Origin: JACPSX01 sp035288405 [NCBI: bacterium]
Lineage (GTDB): Bacteria; JACPSX01
Length of the DNA: 9,921 nucleotides
Assembly (NCBI GenBank): GCA_035288405.1
Contig: DATEAK010000297.1
Span: forward strand, 1 to 9,921
Direction: 5' to 3'
Below the pieces are notes generated by a model, which had not been told where the DNA came from, ran no database searches, and was given only the letters and a program-made list of their open reading frames with translations. A program made the translations under genes and the position numbers. Shown piece by piece: positions 1 through 5,858 of this stretch. Position 1 is the stretch's first letter. Each line of letters opens with the position of its first letter.

Positions 1-32
1 CTTGCTCCGCCTTTTTTGCCGATTTTTTCCAT
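1..32 (-). CDS. Possible start of a gene running off the left edge
   Basis: On the minus strand an ATG at 32 begins an open frame (MEKIGKKGGA) that leaves the window. A GGGGAG sequence about 8 bases upstream, followed by a GTGATG start context, makes it a plausible start. It lies in the same frame as the 29-codon frame at 54-143 and is separated from it by a TAA. Ten residues are too few to name a family. It would be the next gene of a minus-strand operon begun by the metallo-hydrolase. Confidence 0.35.
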   Translation of the reverse strand, partial: MEKIGKKGGA

Positions 33-53
33 CACGCAATCTCCCCAGTCTTT

Positions 54-143
54 TTATTCGGGTAAGAAAACTTCCATTACGGCCAGCAGGGAGTTCTCCG
101 CCAGATCGTCCACTTTGGCGACAGCCACAAAACTCTCTTTCAC
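54..143 (-). CDS. Short frame translationally coupled to the metallo-hydrolase (29 aa), possibly a truncated gene
   Basis: A GTG at 143 overlaps the TGA stop of the hydrolase as GTGA, with a TAGGA Shine-Dalgarno-like sequence just upstream inside the hydrolase gene. The 29-residue product begins VKESFVAVAKVDDLAENSL and ends LPE. The opening (FVAVAKVDDL) resembles the N-terminus of Rieske-type ferredoxins, which often start with a K/FVxVAKxxDL stretch, but the frame stops before any CxH motif could appear. It may be a genuine small protein, the remnant of a truncated Rieske gene, or chance coding. The GTGA junction and the coding-like amino-acid mix are the only support. Confidence 0.4.
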   Translation of the reverse strand: MKESFVAVAKVDDLAENSLLAVMEVFLPE

Positions 144-988
144 CTGGTTCCTAGGGACAGCCGGCGGTAGCAGATTTCCCCTTCCTCTGTCCAGCGCTCC
201 ACGAGATGATCCTCTTCCAGTTTGGAGAGATGAGCTTCGACCGAGCGCTCCGCAACCGGATGCAGGGCGGGGATCACATCCGTATAGACGCGACGGACAA
301 TCTCGGGTATTGTGACGTCTCCCCAATCCAGCGCTTCAAGAATCTGATTTTCCCTCATCTGCCGGTGCTCGATGTACTCGACAATTTTTTCCCGAGGGCG
401 ATGGATGACCGGACCATGTCCCGGGTAGATGCGCTCCAACTCCAAGGAAAGAAGGCGCTCCAGAGAAGCGAGATACTGTTTGAGACCGCCTGCTTCCTGA
501 TGGATCACGACGGTCCCCACTCCCACGATGAGGTCTCCCGTAAATAAGCTGAGCTCCTCTTCCAGGTAAAAACAGAGATGATCAATGGCATGCCCCGGCG
601 TGTGAAGCGCAGTAAGCGTACACCCATCGACCTCAATCCGGTCTCCCTCTTTTAGGTAAGCGATTGGCCCTCTTCCTTCCCCGGACCGGGCCATTTTCTT
701 CACAGTCAGGGCAGGAAACTCCCGCCGCAACGCCTCCACTCCACCCACATGATCCGGGTGGCCATGAGTTACGAGAACATGGGAAATCCCGGAAACTCCT
801 CTTTCGCGCAAGACCTCTTTTAACAAGTCCATATACTCCGGGATTCCCGACCCTGTATCAATGAGCAGGGGATTTTCTTTTCCTACCAGGTACGTGTTGG
901 TACCCGGCCCTGTCATCAGAGAGGGATTCAGGCCCAAAATGACCTGGACCCGGTCGGAAAGTTGCAGGCTCCGTCCTTCTTGAGGCAT
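140..988 (-). CDS. Metallo-beta-lactamase-fold hydrolase (LACTB2-like)
   Basis: This 282-residue protein is a complete MBL-fold hydrolase. The metal-binding motif THGHPDH (residues 74-80; H75, H77, D79, H80) is intact. The other expected ligands are present: H133 in TPGH, D152 in TGD and H191 in YPGHG. After the fold, residues about 196-282 form a helical, winged-helix-like tail (VEAHLSKLEEDHLVERW), the layout of the LACTB2/RNase Z-like and glyoxalase II-like branch. Members hydrolyse thioesters, lactones or RNA, so the substrate is open. The ATG at 988 has AGGAG 4 bases upstream (complement of 993-997). A minus-strand promoter lies at 1028-1056. The stop overlaps a short downstream frame by GTGA, suggesting an operon that continues leftward. 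Divergent from the HDAC-family gene. Fold certain, substrate unknown. Confidence 0.9.
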   Translation of the reverse strand: MPQEGRSLQLSDRVQVILGLNPSLMTGPGTNTYLVGKENPLLIDTGSGIPEYMDLLKEVLRERGVSGISHVLVTHGHPDHVGGVEALRREFPALTVKKMARSGEGRGPIAYLKEGDRIEVDGCTLTALHTPGHAIDHLCFYLEEELSLFTGDLIVGVGTVVIHQEAGGLKQYLASLERLLSLELERIYPGHGPVIHRPREKIVEYIEHRQMRENQILEALDWGDVTIPEIVRRVYTDVIPALHPVAERSVEAHLSKLEEDHLVERWTEEGEICYRRLSLGTR

Positions 989-1027
989 GAGACTCCTGGA
1001 CTGTAAACGTGGAAGGAAACCGCTGCC

Positions 1028-1056
1028 AATATAACAGAAAAGAGGAAGTCTTACAA
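1028..1056 (-). promoter_or_regulatory. Sigma70-like promoter of the metallo-hydrolase gene
   Basis: Read on the minus strand: TTGTAA (-35, 1051-1056), 17-base spacer, TATATT (-10, 1028-1033). It matches the consensus at 4/6 and 5/6 positions. Transcription would start near 1021, giving a leader of about 33 bases. A 5-bp inverted repeat (TCGCC/GGCGA, 1058-1072) sits immediately upstream of the -35 box and could be an operator shared with the divergent gene. Confidence 0.5.
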
Positions 1057-1114
1057 TTCGCCGTCAGGGCGACAGAGATTCTGCAAAGCCCAAACCGGGA
1101 ACGGCAAAAAAGGA

Positions 1115-1144
1115 TTGACAGGCCGGTGGTTCCATGGAGAAAAT
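1115..1144 (+). promoter_or_regulatory. Probable promoter of the HDAC-family gene
   Basis: A consensus -35 TTGACA (1115-1120) is followed after 18 bases by GAAAAT (1139-1144), a 4/6 match to the -10. Transcription would start near 1151, leaving about 24 bases before the ATG at 1175. This argues against translation starting at the TTG at 1115, which lies inside the -35 box. Confidence 0.45.
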
Positions 1145-1174
1145 TCCTCAGACTCGAACAGAGAAACGGACATC

Positions 1175-2224
1175 ATGCCGGTTGCCGTGATTACAGACCC
1201 ACGCTATCTTGAGCACGACACAGGGCCTGCACACCCTGAATGTCCCGAGCGTCTCAAGATCCTCTACGGTTCTCTGCATCCCTTGGAGAGTCACCTGCAT
1301 TCTCTGCCTCCCCGACTGGCCGCATTCCAGGAATTGAGTCTTGTTCATTCCCCGGGATACCTCCGCAATCTGCAGAAAACAGCCGACAAGGGAGGAGGGC
1401 TGCTGGATCCCGACACTCCAGTATCCCCTGAGTCTTTTGAAGTCGCACGGCTGGCAGCGGGTGGAACACTCAAAGCCGTCGAATGGGTTCTGGAGGAAAG
1501 CGATCGTCAGGCCTTCGTTCTTTGCCGGCCACCGGGACATCACGCGGAGCCCGATCGTGGAATGGGTTTTTGCCTCATCAACAACATCGCCGTGGCAGCT
1601 CGGTATCTCCAGAAGAATTACGGCCTCAGCCGCATTCTCATCGTTGACTGGGATGTCCATCATGGCAACGGCACGCAGCGCGCATTTTACGGGGAAAACA
1701 GTGTCCTCTTCTTTTCTACGCATCAGTTCCCTTATTACCCGGGCAGTGGGGACATCGAAGAGATCGGGTTCGGACCGGGAGAAGGATTTACCGTGAACCT
1801 TCCATTCCCCGCCGGGTACGGTGATGGAGAGTACATAGAGTCGTTTCGCCGGATCCTCCTCCCCATCGCGCGCCAGTACTCCCCGGAGATCATTCTGGTG
1901 TCGGCAGGCTTTGACGCCTATTTCATGGACCCACTGGCAGAAATGGAGGTCCATCCGCATGGATTTGCACGTCTTGCGTCCATGGTGTTGGGATTAGCCC
2001 GGGAGTACTGCAGCGGCCGACTTCTTATGACACTGGAGGGGGGATACCATCTGGCAGGCCTCAGGGACTGCGTATTGGAAGTTCTAAAAACAATGCTCAA
2101 TGACCAGACAACTCATCCGGAAGAAACAACACCGCGGGATCTACACCTGCATCGGACTTTTGCAGATCTCATGGAAAGAGTTCAAAAGATCCACCGACCT
2201 TTCTGGAAAGCCTTTACGGAATAA
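1175..2224 (+). CDS. Histone deacetylase / AcuC / acetylpolyamine amidohydrolase family protein
   Basis: A 349-residue zinc-dependent deacetylase of the arginase/HDAC fold. All hallmark segments are present, numbered from the ATG at 1175: an N-terminal HPECPERL signature (about residue 20), RPPGHHAE with the His pair H122/H123, DWDVHHGNGT with zinc ligands D160 and H162, SAGFDA with the third zinc ligand D247, and LEGGYH with transition-state Tyr 291. Bacterial members deacetylate acetyl-lysine of acetyl-CoA synthetase (AcuC), acetylpolyamines or other small amides. No acs or acuA neighbour is present to choose between them. The frame is open 20 codons further upstream to a TTG, but that TTG is inside a promoter -35 box and family similarity begins at MPVAVI, so the ATG is preferred despite a weak ribosome site. 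Its stop lies 9 bases from the stop of the convergent TPR gene. Confidence 0.93.
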   Translation: MPVAVITDPRYLEHDTGPAHPECPERLKILYGSLHPLESHLHSLPPRLAAFQELSLVHSPGYLRNLQKTADKGGGLLDPDTPVSPESFEVARLAAGGTLKAVEWVLEESDRQAFVLCRPPGHHAEPDRGMGFCLINNIAVAARYLQKNYGLSRILIVDWDVHHGNGTQRAFYGENSVLFFSTHQFPYYPGSGDIEEIGFGPGEGFTVNLPFPAGYGDGEYIESFRRILLPIARQYSPEIILVSAGFDAYFMDPLAEMEVHPHGFARLASMVLGLAREYCSGRLLMTLEGGYHLAGLRDCVLEVLKTMLNDQTTHPEETTPRDLHLHRTFADLMERVQKIHRPFWKAFTE

Positions 2225-2233
2225 CGCTCTGGT

Positions 2234-2569
2234 TTAACCTCCCTGCCCTCTTTTGCGCAGCCGCTTCAGGAACACGGCCATCTCCTTTCCCGTTTGCAGG
2301 TCTCCCTTTTCCCGGGCGATCTCGATCCCGCTCTCGTACACCTCCTGAGCTTCTGCTACGAGGCCTGCCTTCTCCAAAGCTTGCCCCAGGTGGCGGTAGG
2401 CCGCCGAATAATCGGGCTTGAGAGCGATAACCCTGCGAAAGCTCCTGACGGCGTTCTCAAAATCTTCCGCATCGTAGTAACACCTTCCCAAGCCGAAATG
2501 GGCCAGTTCGTCATCCGGATACATTTCCACCGCTTTCTGAAACTGCTCCAGCCGGGATTCTTCTTCCAT
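2234..2569 (-). CDS. Small TPR-repeat protein
   Basis: A 111-residue protein made almost wholly of tetratricopeptide repeats. Residues about 5-20 look like the second half of a repeat, 21-54 form a full repeat (AHFGLGRCYYDAEDFENA, ending ALKPDY), and 55-88 form another (AAYRHLGQALEKAGLVAEA). A basic tail (KRLRKRGQGG) acts as cap. There is no signal peptide or membrane segment, so it should be cytoplasmic and act as a protein-binding scaffold. Its partner is unknown. The ATG at 2569 follows an AGGGGA ribosome site 5 bases upstream, and a promoter is visible at 2608-2635. It is transcribed divergently from the diiron-protein gene and convergently with the deacetylase gene, so it stands alone. 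Confidence 0.85.
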   Translation of the reverse strand: MEEESRLEQFQKAVEMYPDDELAHFGLGRCYYDAEDFENAVRSFRRVIALKPDYSAAYRHLGQALEKAGLVAEAQEVYESGIEIAREKGDLQTGKEMAVFLKRLRKRGQGG

Positions 2570-2607
2570 GGGTTTTCCCCTGCAAGAACAAGACTGTTTT
2601 GAAACTC

Positions 2608-2635
2608 ATTGTACCCCCGTGATGATTTCCGGCAA
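2608..2635 (-). promoter_or_regulatory. Promoter of the TPR gene
   Basis: On the minus strand: TTGCCG (-35, 2630-2635), 16-base spacer, TACAAT (-10, 2608-2613). The -10 matches 5/6 and the -35 matches 4/6. The start of transcription would be near 2601, about 30 bases before the ATG. The -35 falls inside the inverted repeat at 2623-2650. Confidence 0.5.
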
Positions 2636-2650
2636 CCCGGTCAGAAATCA
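2623..2650 (+). repeat. Inverted repeat between divergent promoters, candidate operator
   Basis: TGATTTC (2623-2629) and GAAATCA (2644-2650) are perfect complements separated by 14 bases, so the dyad centre is near 2636. It covers the -35 box of the TPR promoter and ends 40 bases before the -35 of the diiron-gene promoter. The size and placement fit a dimeric repressor site. No regulator gene is in the window, and a 7-bp dyad can arise by chance. Confidence 0.35.
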
Positions 2651-2689
2651 CCGCGGCGGAAGCGCACGCTTTTAATTTAAAGAATTGCC

Positions 2690-2717
2690 TTGACACCTGC
2701 CCCAGGCACCGTACAAT
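2690..2717 (+). promoter_or_regulatory. Strong sigma70-like promoter of the diiron-protein gene
   Basis: TTGACA (2690-2695) matches the -35 consensus perfectly and is followed after 16 bases by TACAAT (2712-2717), a 5/6 match to the -10. The predicted start near 2724 gives a leader of about 74 bases before the ATG at 2798. Confidence 0.65.
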
Positions 2718-2738
2718 TTTAGAACTAGCGTTCGAATT

Positions 2739-2772
2739 CTTGCTTCAAGATCTTCCAGGCAAGCGAGATCTT
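2739..2772 (+). promoter_or_regulatory. Structured leader with two interleaved inverted repeats upstream of the diiron gene
   Basis: Two perfect complementary pairs interleave: CTTGC (2739-2743) with GCAAG (2759-2763), and AAGATCT (2747-2753) with AGATCTT (2766-2772). The order is arm A, arm B, arm A', arm B', which is the topology of an H-type pseudoknot or of two mutually exclusive hairpins. The second stem ends 2 bases before the G-rich ribosome-binding region that begins at 2775. It does not match a riboswitch class I recognise. A role in translation control is inferred. Confidence 0.35.
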
Positions 2773-2797
2773 TTGGGGGAGAGGGGGAGTTTCCGTT

Positions 2798-3502
2798 ATG
2801 AAGCAACATGAGCCGACAGACTCACTACCGCAGGAATACCGGGAATTATTGATCCGCCTGTTGACCATCCAAGCGGATTCGGAAATCGGGGTCACTCTGA
2901 TCCAGCACATCCCTTGGGTTAGCAAGGCGCCCACGGCCAATGACATGTGGATCGAGGCCAAGATCGTCATGGAGGAGATCGGCCACTATCGTTACATGAA
3001 GGACATGCTTTCGGAGCTGGGAGCCGACGTTTCCTATATGGAACGGACCCAGAGCCCGGAAGAACGCTTAGTGGAAGCTTTCAAGACCCCCTTCACCTCC
3101 TGGGGGGACGTGGCTGTTTTCCACTGCCTCAACGACCGGGTGGGACGATACCAGCTGGAGGAATTTTTGGACTGCAGTTATGGACCTCTGGCCCGCGTCG
3201 CTCCCAAAATGATCCAGGAAGAGAACTTCCACGTGACCACGGGAACAGCTCATGTGGCCGAGCTCTGCAAAACCCCCGAGGGAAGGCGGGAAGCACAAGA
3301 GAAAGTAAACATCTGGTACCCGCTCGCCCTGGACATGTTCGGTCACGCCGAGTCCAGGAGAAGCCTCCAGTACATCGAGTGCGGACTCAAGCGTCGCAAG
3401 AACGAGGAGCAGCGTCAGCAATACATCACGGAGGCGAACCCGATTCTTGAGAAGCTTGGTCTGCAAGTTCCCGATGTAACTTACCGTCGCAGACACATGT
3501 AA
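2798..3502 (+). CDS. Ferritin-like diiron protein of the phenylacetyl-CoA epoxidase (PaaA/PaaC) family
   Basis: A 234-residue all-helical protein resembling the phenylacetic acid catabolic family. That family includes the catalytic (PaaA) and structural (PaaC) subunits of the oxygenase that epoxidises phenylacetyl-CoA. A full diiron ligand set can be proposed: E29 in ADSEIG, E60xxH63 in EEIGHY, E121 or E122 in LEEFLD, and E142xxH145 in EENFHV. Two ExxH motifs in a four-helix bundle mean it is likely metal-binding, hence nearer PaaA than the degenerate PaaC. It is shorter than E. coli PaaA (about 309 residues), and no paaB, paaC, paaD or paaE lies beside it. The ATG has a GGGGGAG ribosome site 8 bases upstream. 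A crotonase gene follows 141 bases later, matching the oxygenase-isomerase pairing of the paa pathway. The true substrate may be another CoA thioester. Confidence 0.75.
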   Translation: MKQHEPTDSLPQEYRELLIRLLTIQADSEIGVTLIQHIPWVSKAPTANDMWIEAKIVMEEIGHYRYMKDMLSELGADVSYMERTQSPEERLVEAFKTPFTSWGDVAVFHCLNDRVGRYQLEEFLDCSYGPLARVAPKMIQEENFHVTTGTAHVAELCKTPEGRREAQEKVNIWYPLALDMFGHAESRRSLQYIECGLKRRKNEEQRQQYITEANPILEKLGLQVPDVTYRRRHM

Positions 3503-3632
3503 TTGGGGAAGACTGCGGAAGAATTTTCCGGCCTGTTACTCAATGACGAGTTTATTCTTTTCCTGGGCCGGCTTTCCCCCGGAGGCCTGCAGAGCCCGCA
3601 AGTTCGCTCTACAGTTCGAGAAACTCTCTTTC

Positions 3633-3640
3633 AAGGAGGT
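3633..3640 (+). promoter_or_regulatory. Ribosome-binding site deciding the crotonase start
   Basis: AAGGAGGT, a full anti-16S match, lies 3 bases before the ATG at 3644. The reading frame is open back to the TTG directly after the previous stop (3503), but no ribosome site serves that TTG and crotonase similarity begins only after 3644, so the longer start is rejected. Confidence 0.8.
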
Positions 3641-3643
3641 CTT

Positions 3644-4441
3644 ATGACTGTCAAAACATACGACTATAAAAACCTAGTCGTTCAACTTGAAGACGCCATC
3701 CTCACGGTTACGTTTAACCGAGCCAACAAACTCAATGCATGGGACGACCCGACACTGGACGAACTGACTCACCTGCGCAAAGAAATTTACGGGAACGATG
3801 CCATCCGAGTCATTATCTTCACCGGCTCTGGACGAGCCTTCGGAGTCGGCGCCGACTTGGAAATTTTCGAACAGTACACAACCCCTCTGGCCCTTCGCCG
3901 TCGGGGCCAGCGTCTGACCCGCTTCTTTGAGGATCTGGAAGCCCTAGAAAAACCGGTCCTCGCTGCGGTCAACGGCCTGTGCGTGGGCGGAGGCCTGGAA
4001 ATGGCCTTAGCCTGCGATTTGCGAGTGGCTGCCGACGATTCTCGCTACGGATTTCCGGAAAACAAGATCGGCATTACTCCCGGCATTGGAGGATGTGTCC
4101 GCCTAACCAAGCTGGTCGGTACTGCCAAAGCCAAGGAGCTCATCCTTCTGGGGGAGTTCATTGATGCCCAGGAGGCTTACCGCCTCGGGTTGGTGAATTG
4201 GGTCGCACCGGCCGGCCTGCTTCTGGAGAAAACCAGGGAAATCGCCGAAAAACTTTCCCGGAAGGCGCCGTTGGCCTTAGGGTTGGCCAAGAACATCATC
4301 ACCAACTGCGCAAATATGGATGCGCGCTCGGGGCTGGCGCTGGAGAAATATGCCCAGAGCATTCTAGTCTCCACCAGCGATCATAAGGAAGGGATGAACG
4401 CGTTCCGAGGGAAGAGGGAGCCTCGGTTCATGGGCAAATAG
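3644..4441 (+). CDS. Enoyl-CoA hydratase/isomerase (crotonase family)
   Basis: A 265-residue crotonase of typical length. The CoA-binding and oxyanion-hole segments are present: RAFGVGADL (residues 64-72) and NGLCVGGGLEMALACDLRVA (about 110-129). Both catalytic glutamates of true hydratases are in place, E119 in GGGLE and E139 in FPENKIG, so hydration of a 2-enoyl-CoA is likely, although isomerases of the family (for example PaaG) can share part of this layout. The C-terminal helices carry KAPLALGLAKNII and end with GKREPRFMGK, both usual. It lies on the same strand 141 bases after the diiron protein. No clear promoter is seen in the gap, so co-transcription is plausible and would fit a pathway that oxygenates then rearranges or hydrates a CoA thioester. 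It is followed by a tRNA gene with its own promoter. Confidence 0.93.
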   Translation: MTVKTYDYKNLVVQLEDAILTVTFNRANKLNAWDDPTLDELTHLRKEIYGNDAIRVIIFTGSGRAFGVGADLEIFEQYTTPLALRRRGQRLTRFFEDLEALEKPVLAAVNGLCVGGGLEMALACDLRVAADDSRYGFPENKIGITPGIGGCVRLTKLVGTAKAKELILLGEFIDAQEAYRLGLVNWVAPAGLLLEKTREIAEKLSRKAPLALGLAKNIITNCANMDARSGLALEKYAQSILVSTSDHKEGMNAFRGKREPRFMGK

Positions 4442-4505
4442 CGAGGTCCCATTCCCTGTAGGGACACCCTTGCGCCTACCTTCTGTCGCCAGCAGGACTG
4501 CAACC

Positions 4506-4536
4506 TTGACGACAACCTCCCATTGTGGTATTTAAT
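4506..4536 (+). promoter_or_regulatory. Probable promoter of the tRNA gene
   Basis: TTGACG (4506-4511) is a 5/6 match to the -35. TTTAAT (4531-4536) is a 5/6 match to the -10 at a long 19-base spacing; the overlapping TATTTA (4529-4534) gives 17 bases but a poorer match. It lies about 37 bases before the tRNA, as expected for a tRNA leader. Confidence 0.45.
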
Positions 4537-4572
4537 GAGGGCCATCCATCGGGAAATAAACCGGATTTCGGT

Positions 4573-4648
4573 GGGGCTGTGGCGCAGCTGGGAGCGCGCG
4601 TGAATGGCATTCACGAGGTCACGGGTTCGATCCCCGTCAGCTCCACCA
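4573..4648 (+). tRNA. tRNA-Ala (anticodon GGC), CCA encoded
   Basis: A full 76-base cloverleaf can be drawn. The acceptor stem pairs GGGGCTG (4573-4579) with CAGCTCC (4638-4644), with one G-T wobble. The D stem is GCGC/GCGC, the anticodon stem CGTGA/TCACG, and the T stem ACGGG/CCCGT around TTCGATC. The loop ATGGCAT places the anticodon GGC at 4606-4608, reading GCC alanine codons. Discriminator A (4645) and a genomic CCA (4646-4648) follow. No integrase, att-like duplication or island boundary is seen next to it. Confidence 0.95.
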
Positions 4649-4791
4649 AATTTCTTCCTGATTCACTTCTCTCTCAACAACAGATCTGCGACCGTGGTGC
4701 GAAGACTTCCCCGGAGACACTTTAGCCGAGGCCTTACCCGACTTTCGAGGCCCGCAAGAGTGTCGAAATTCCCCATATGGCTTGAGGCGAG

Positions 4792-5529
4792 ATGAAAGGC
4801 ATCCTGTACGTTGTTTCCACTCCCATCGGCAACCCGGATGATATTACCGGGCGGGCGGTAAGCACCCTCAAAGAGGTAGACGGGGTGATTTGCGAAGAGA
4901 TCAAGGAAGGGAAAAAGCTCCTGCACCGCCTTGGAATTGACAAGCCCCTTTTTCCTTTGAACGAACATAACGAAGAAAAAGCTACAGCGGAAATCCTCAA
5001 GGAGATACAGGAAGGGAAGAGGCTGGCGCTGATCTCCGACTGCGGCACTCCCCTGCTGGCCGATCCTGGCCGTCATTTGGTGGCTGCAGTACAGTCCCAA
5101 GGAATTCCAGTTACCCCGATCCCCGGGGCTTCCGCGTTAACAGCCGCCCTTTCGGTTTGTGGAATTCCCCTGGAGCGCTTCCTCTTCTACGGCTTTCTCT
5201 CCCCAAAAAAGGAGGAACGCCGGCGCGAGCTGGCAAATCTCAAGAAGGTCCCATATCCGATCGTTCTGCTCGATACACCCTATCGTCTCTTGCCGCTTCT
5301 CGAAGACATTGTCCGAGTCCTGGGGCCTGGGCAGCCTGCCGTTCTGGCGTATGATCTCACTCTTCCCACCGAACTCATCCTGCGAGACAACGTAGCCTCC
5401 ATCCTTGCCCGTTGCCGCGAACGCAAATTGAAGGGAGAATTTGTCCTGATTCTCTTCAAAGAGACCGGAGATCAATTCGGCACATACTCGCACGGTACCG
5501 GGCACAAAAAAGCAGGAATCCCCTATTGA
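4792..5529 (+). CDS. RsmI-family SAM-dependent methyltransferase (tetrapyrrole-methylase fold), divergent form
   Basis: The protein (245 residues) follows RsmI, which 2'-O-methylates C1402 of 16S rRNA, along its length: LYVVSTPIGNPDDIT at the N-terminus, the SAM-site SDCGTPLLADPG (82-93), PIPGASALTAALSVCG (109-124), and FLFYGFLSPKK through DTPYRLLPLLEDI (130-173). Three normally conserved places differ. The usual EDTR stretch reads CEEIKEGKK (34-42), the usual ELTK stretch reads DLTLPTE (188-194), and the common C-terminal helical domain of RsmI (about 275-290 residues overall) is absent. It may be a paralogue with another target or the only RsmI of its lineage. The ATG has GAGG 6-9 bases upstream. 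It lies 143 bases after the tRNA with no obvious promoter of its own. Family sure, target uncertain. Confidence 0.85.
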   Translation: MKGILYVVSTPIGNPDDITGRAVSTLKEVDGVICEEIKEGKKLLHRLGIDKPLFPLNEHNEEKATAEILKEIQEGKRLALISDCGTPLLADPGRHLVAAVQSQGIPVTPIPGASALTAALSVCGIPLERFLFYGFLSPKKEERRRELANLKKVPYPIVLLDTPYRLLPLLEDIVRVLGPGQPAVLAYDLTLPTELILRDNVASILARCRERKLKGEFVLILFKETGDQFGTYSHGTGHKKAGIPY

Positions 5530-5629
5530 CACGTTAATTTCCTTCCGATACAGTGGGCAACAAAGATGGATAGAGGCGGGATGAAAAGAACCCTCATCCG
5601 TATGAAAGGCGAGCAGAATAGGTGTTGCA

Positions 5630-5842
5630 ATGCTGGTGCATGGCACGTGCGCAAAATGTGCTGCCCCCATTTTCCTCCACATCGATCCGGACGAGGAAGT
5701 TTACAAGGTCCGCTCGCTCCGCTGCTGGAATGGTCACTACAAAGAAATTGACATTATAGAACTCTCCCGGCTTCCTGCCATCTACGCACAAAACAGCAAA
5801 GTAGTCCGTTACATCAAGATCGTTGATCTAGACGAACTCTAA
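5630..5842 (+). CDS. Small Cys/His-rich protein, possible zinc ribbon (70 aa)
   Basis: A 70-residue frame starts at ATG 5630 with AGGTG 5 bases upstream and ends 259 bases before larE. It contains CAKC (C7, C10) and CWNGHY (C32, H36), spaced like a small zinc-ribbon knuckle pair, followed by an acidic, hydrophobic C-terminus ending IVDLDEL. Amino-acid composition looks coding rather than random, and there is no competing gene on either strand. I recognise no named family. Zinc binding is inferred from four suitable ligands only. It lies 100 bases downstream of the RsmI relative on the same strand and may share its transcript. Confidence 0.6.
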   Translation: MLVHGTCAKCAAPIFLHIDPDEEVYKVRSLRCWNGHYKEIDIIELSRLPAIYAQNSKVVRYIKIVDLDEL

Positions 5843-5858
5843 TCCAGAGTTGACTGAC

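Noticed and set aside
1148-1960. 270-codon open frame antisense to the deacetylase gene
   Set aside because: It is the shadow of a strongly supported gene; its translation shows no family motifs and the plus strand carries all catalytic residues.
2224-2236. Bidirectional terminator between the convergent deacetylase and TPR genes
   Set aside because: The 9-base gap and its flanks hold only a tiny GGTT/AACC dyad, with no stable stem or T-tract.
3503-3643. In-frame 47-codon N-terminal extension of the crotonase from a TTG
   Set aside because: A full AAGGAGGT site precedes the ATG at 3644, and the extension has no crotonase similarity and no ribosome site.
4446-4466. GTCCC/GGGAC dyad after the crotonase as an intrinsic terminator
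   Set aside because: Only 5 base pairs around a 10-base loop and no T-run follows; too weak to call.
4573-4648. tRNA gene as an integration site for a genomic island
   Set aside because: No integrase, no direct repeat of the tRNA 3' end in the window, and ordinary chromosomal genes lie on both sides.
5137-5682. 181-codon minus-strand frame over the end of the RsmI relative and the small Cys/His gene
   Set aside because: No recognisable motif, no clear ribosome site, and two plus-strand genes explain the region better.
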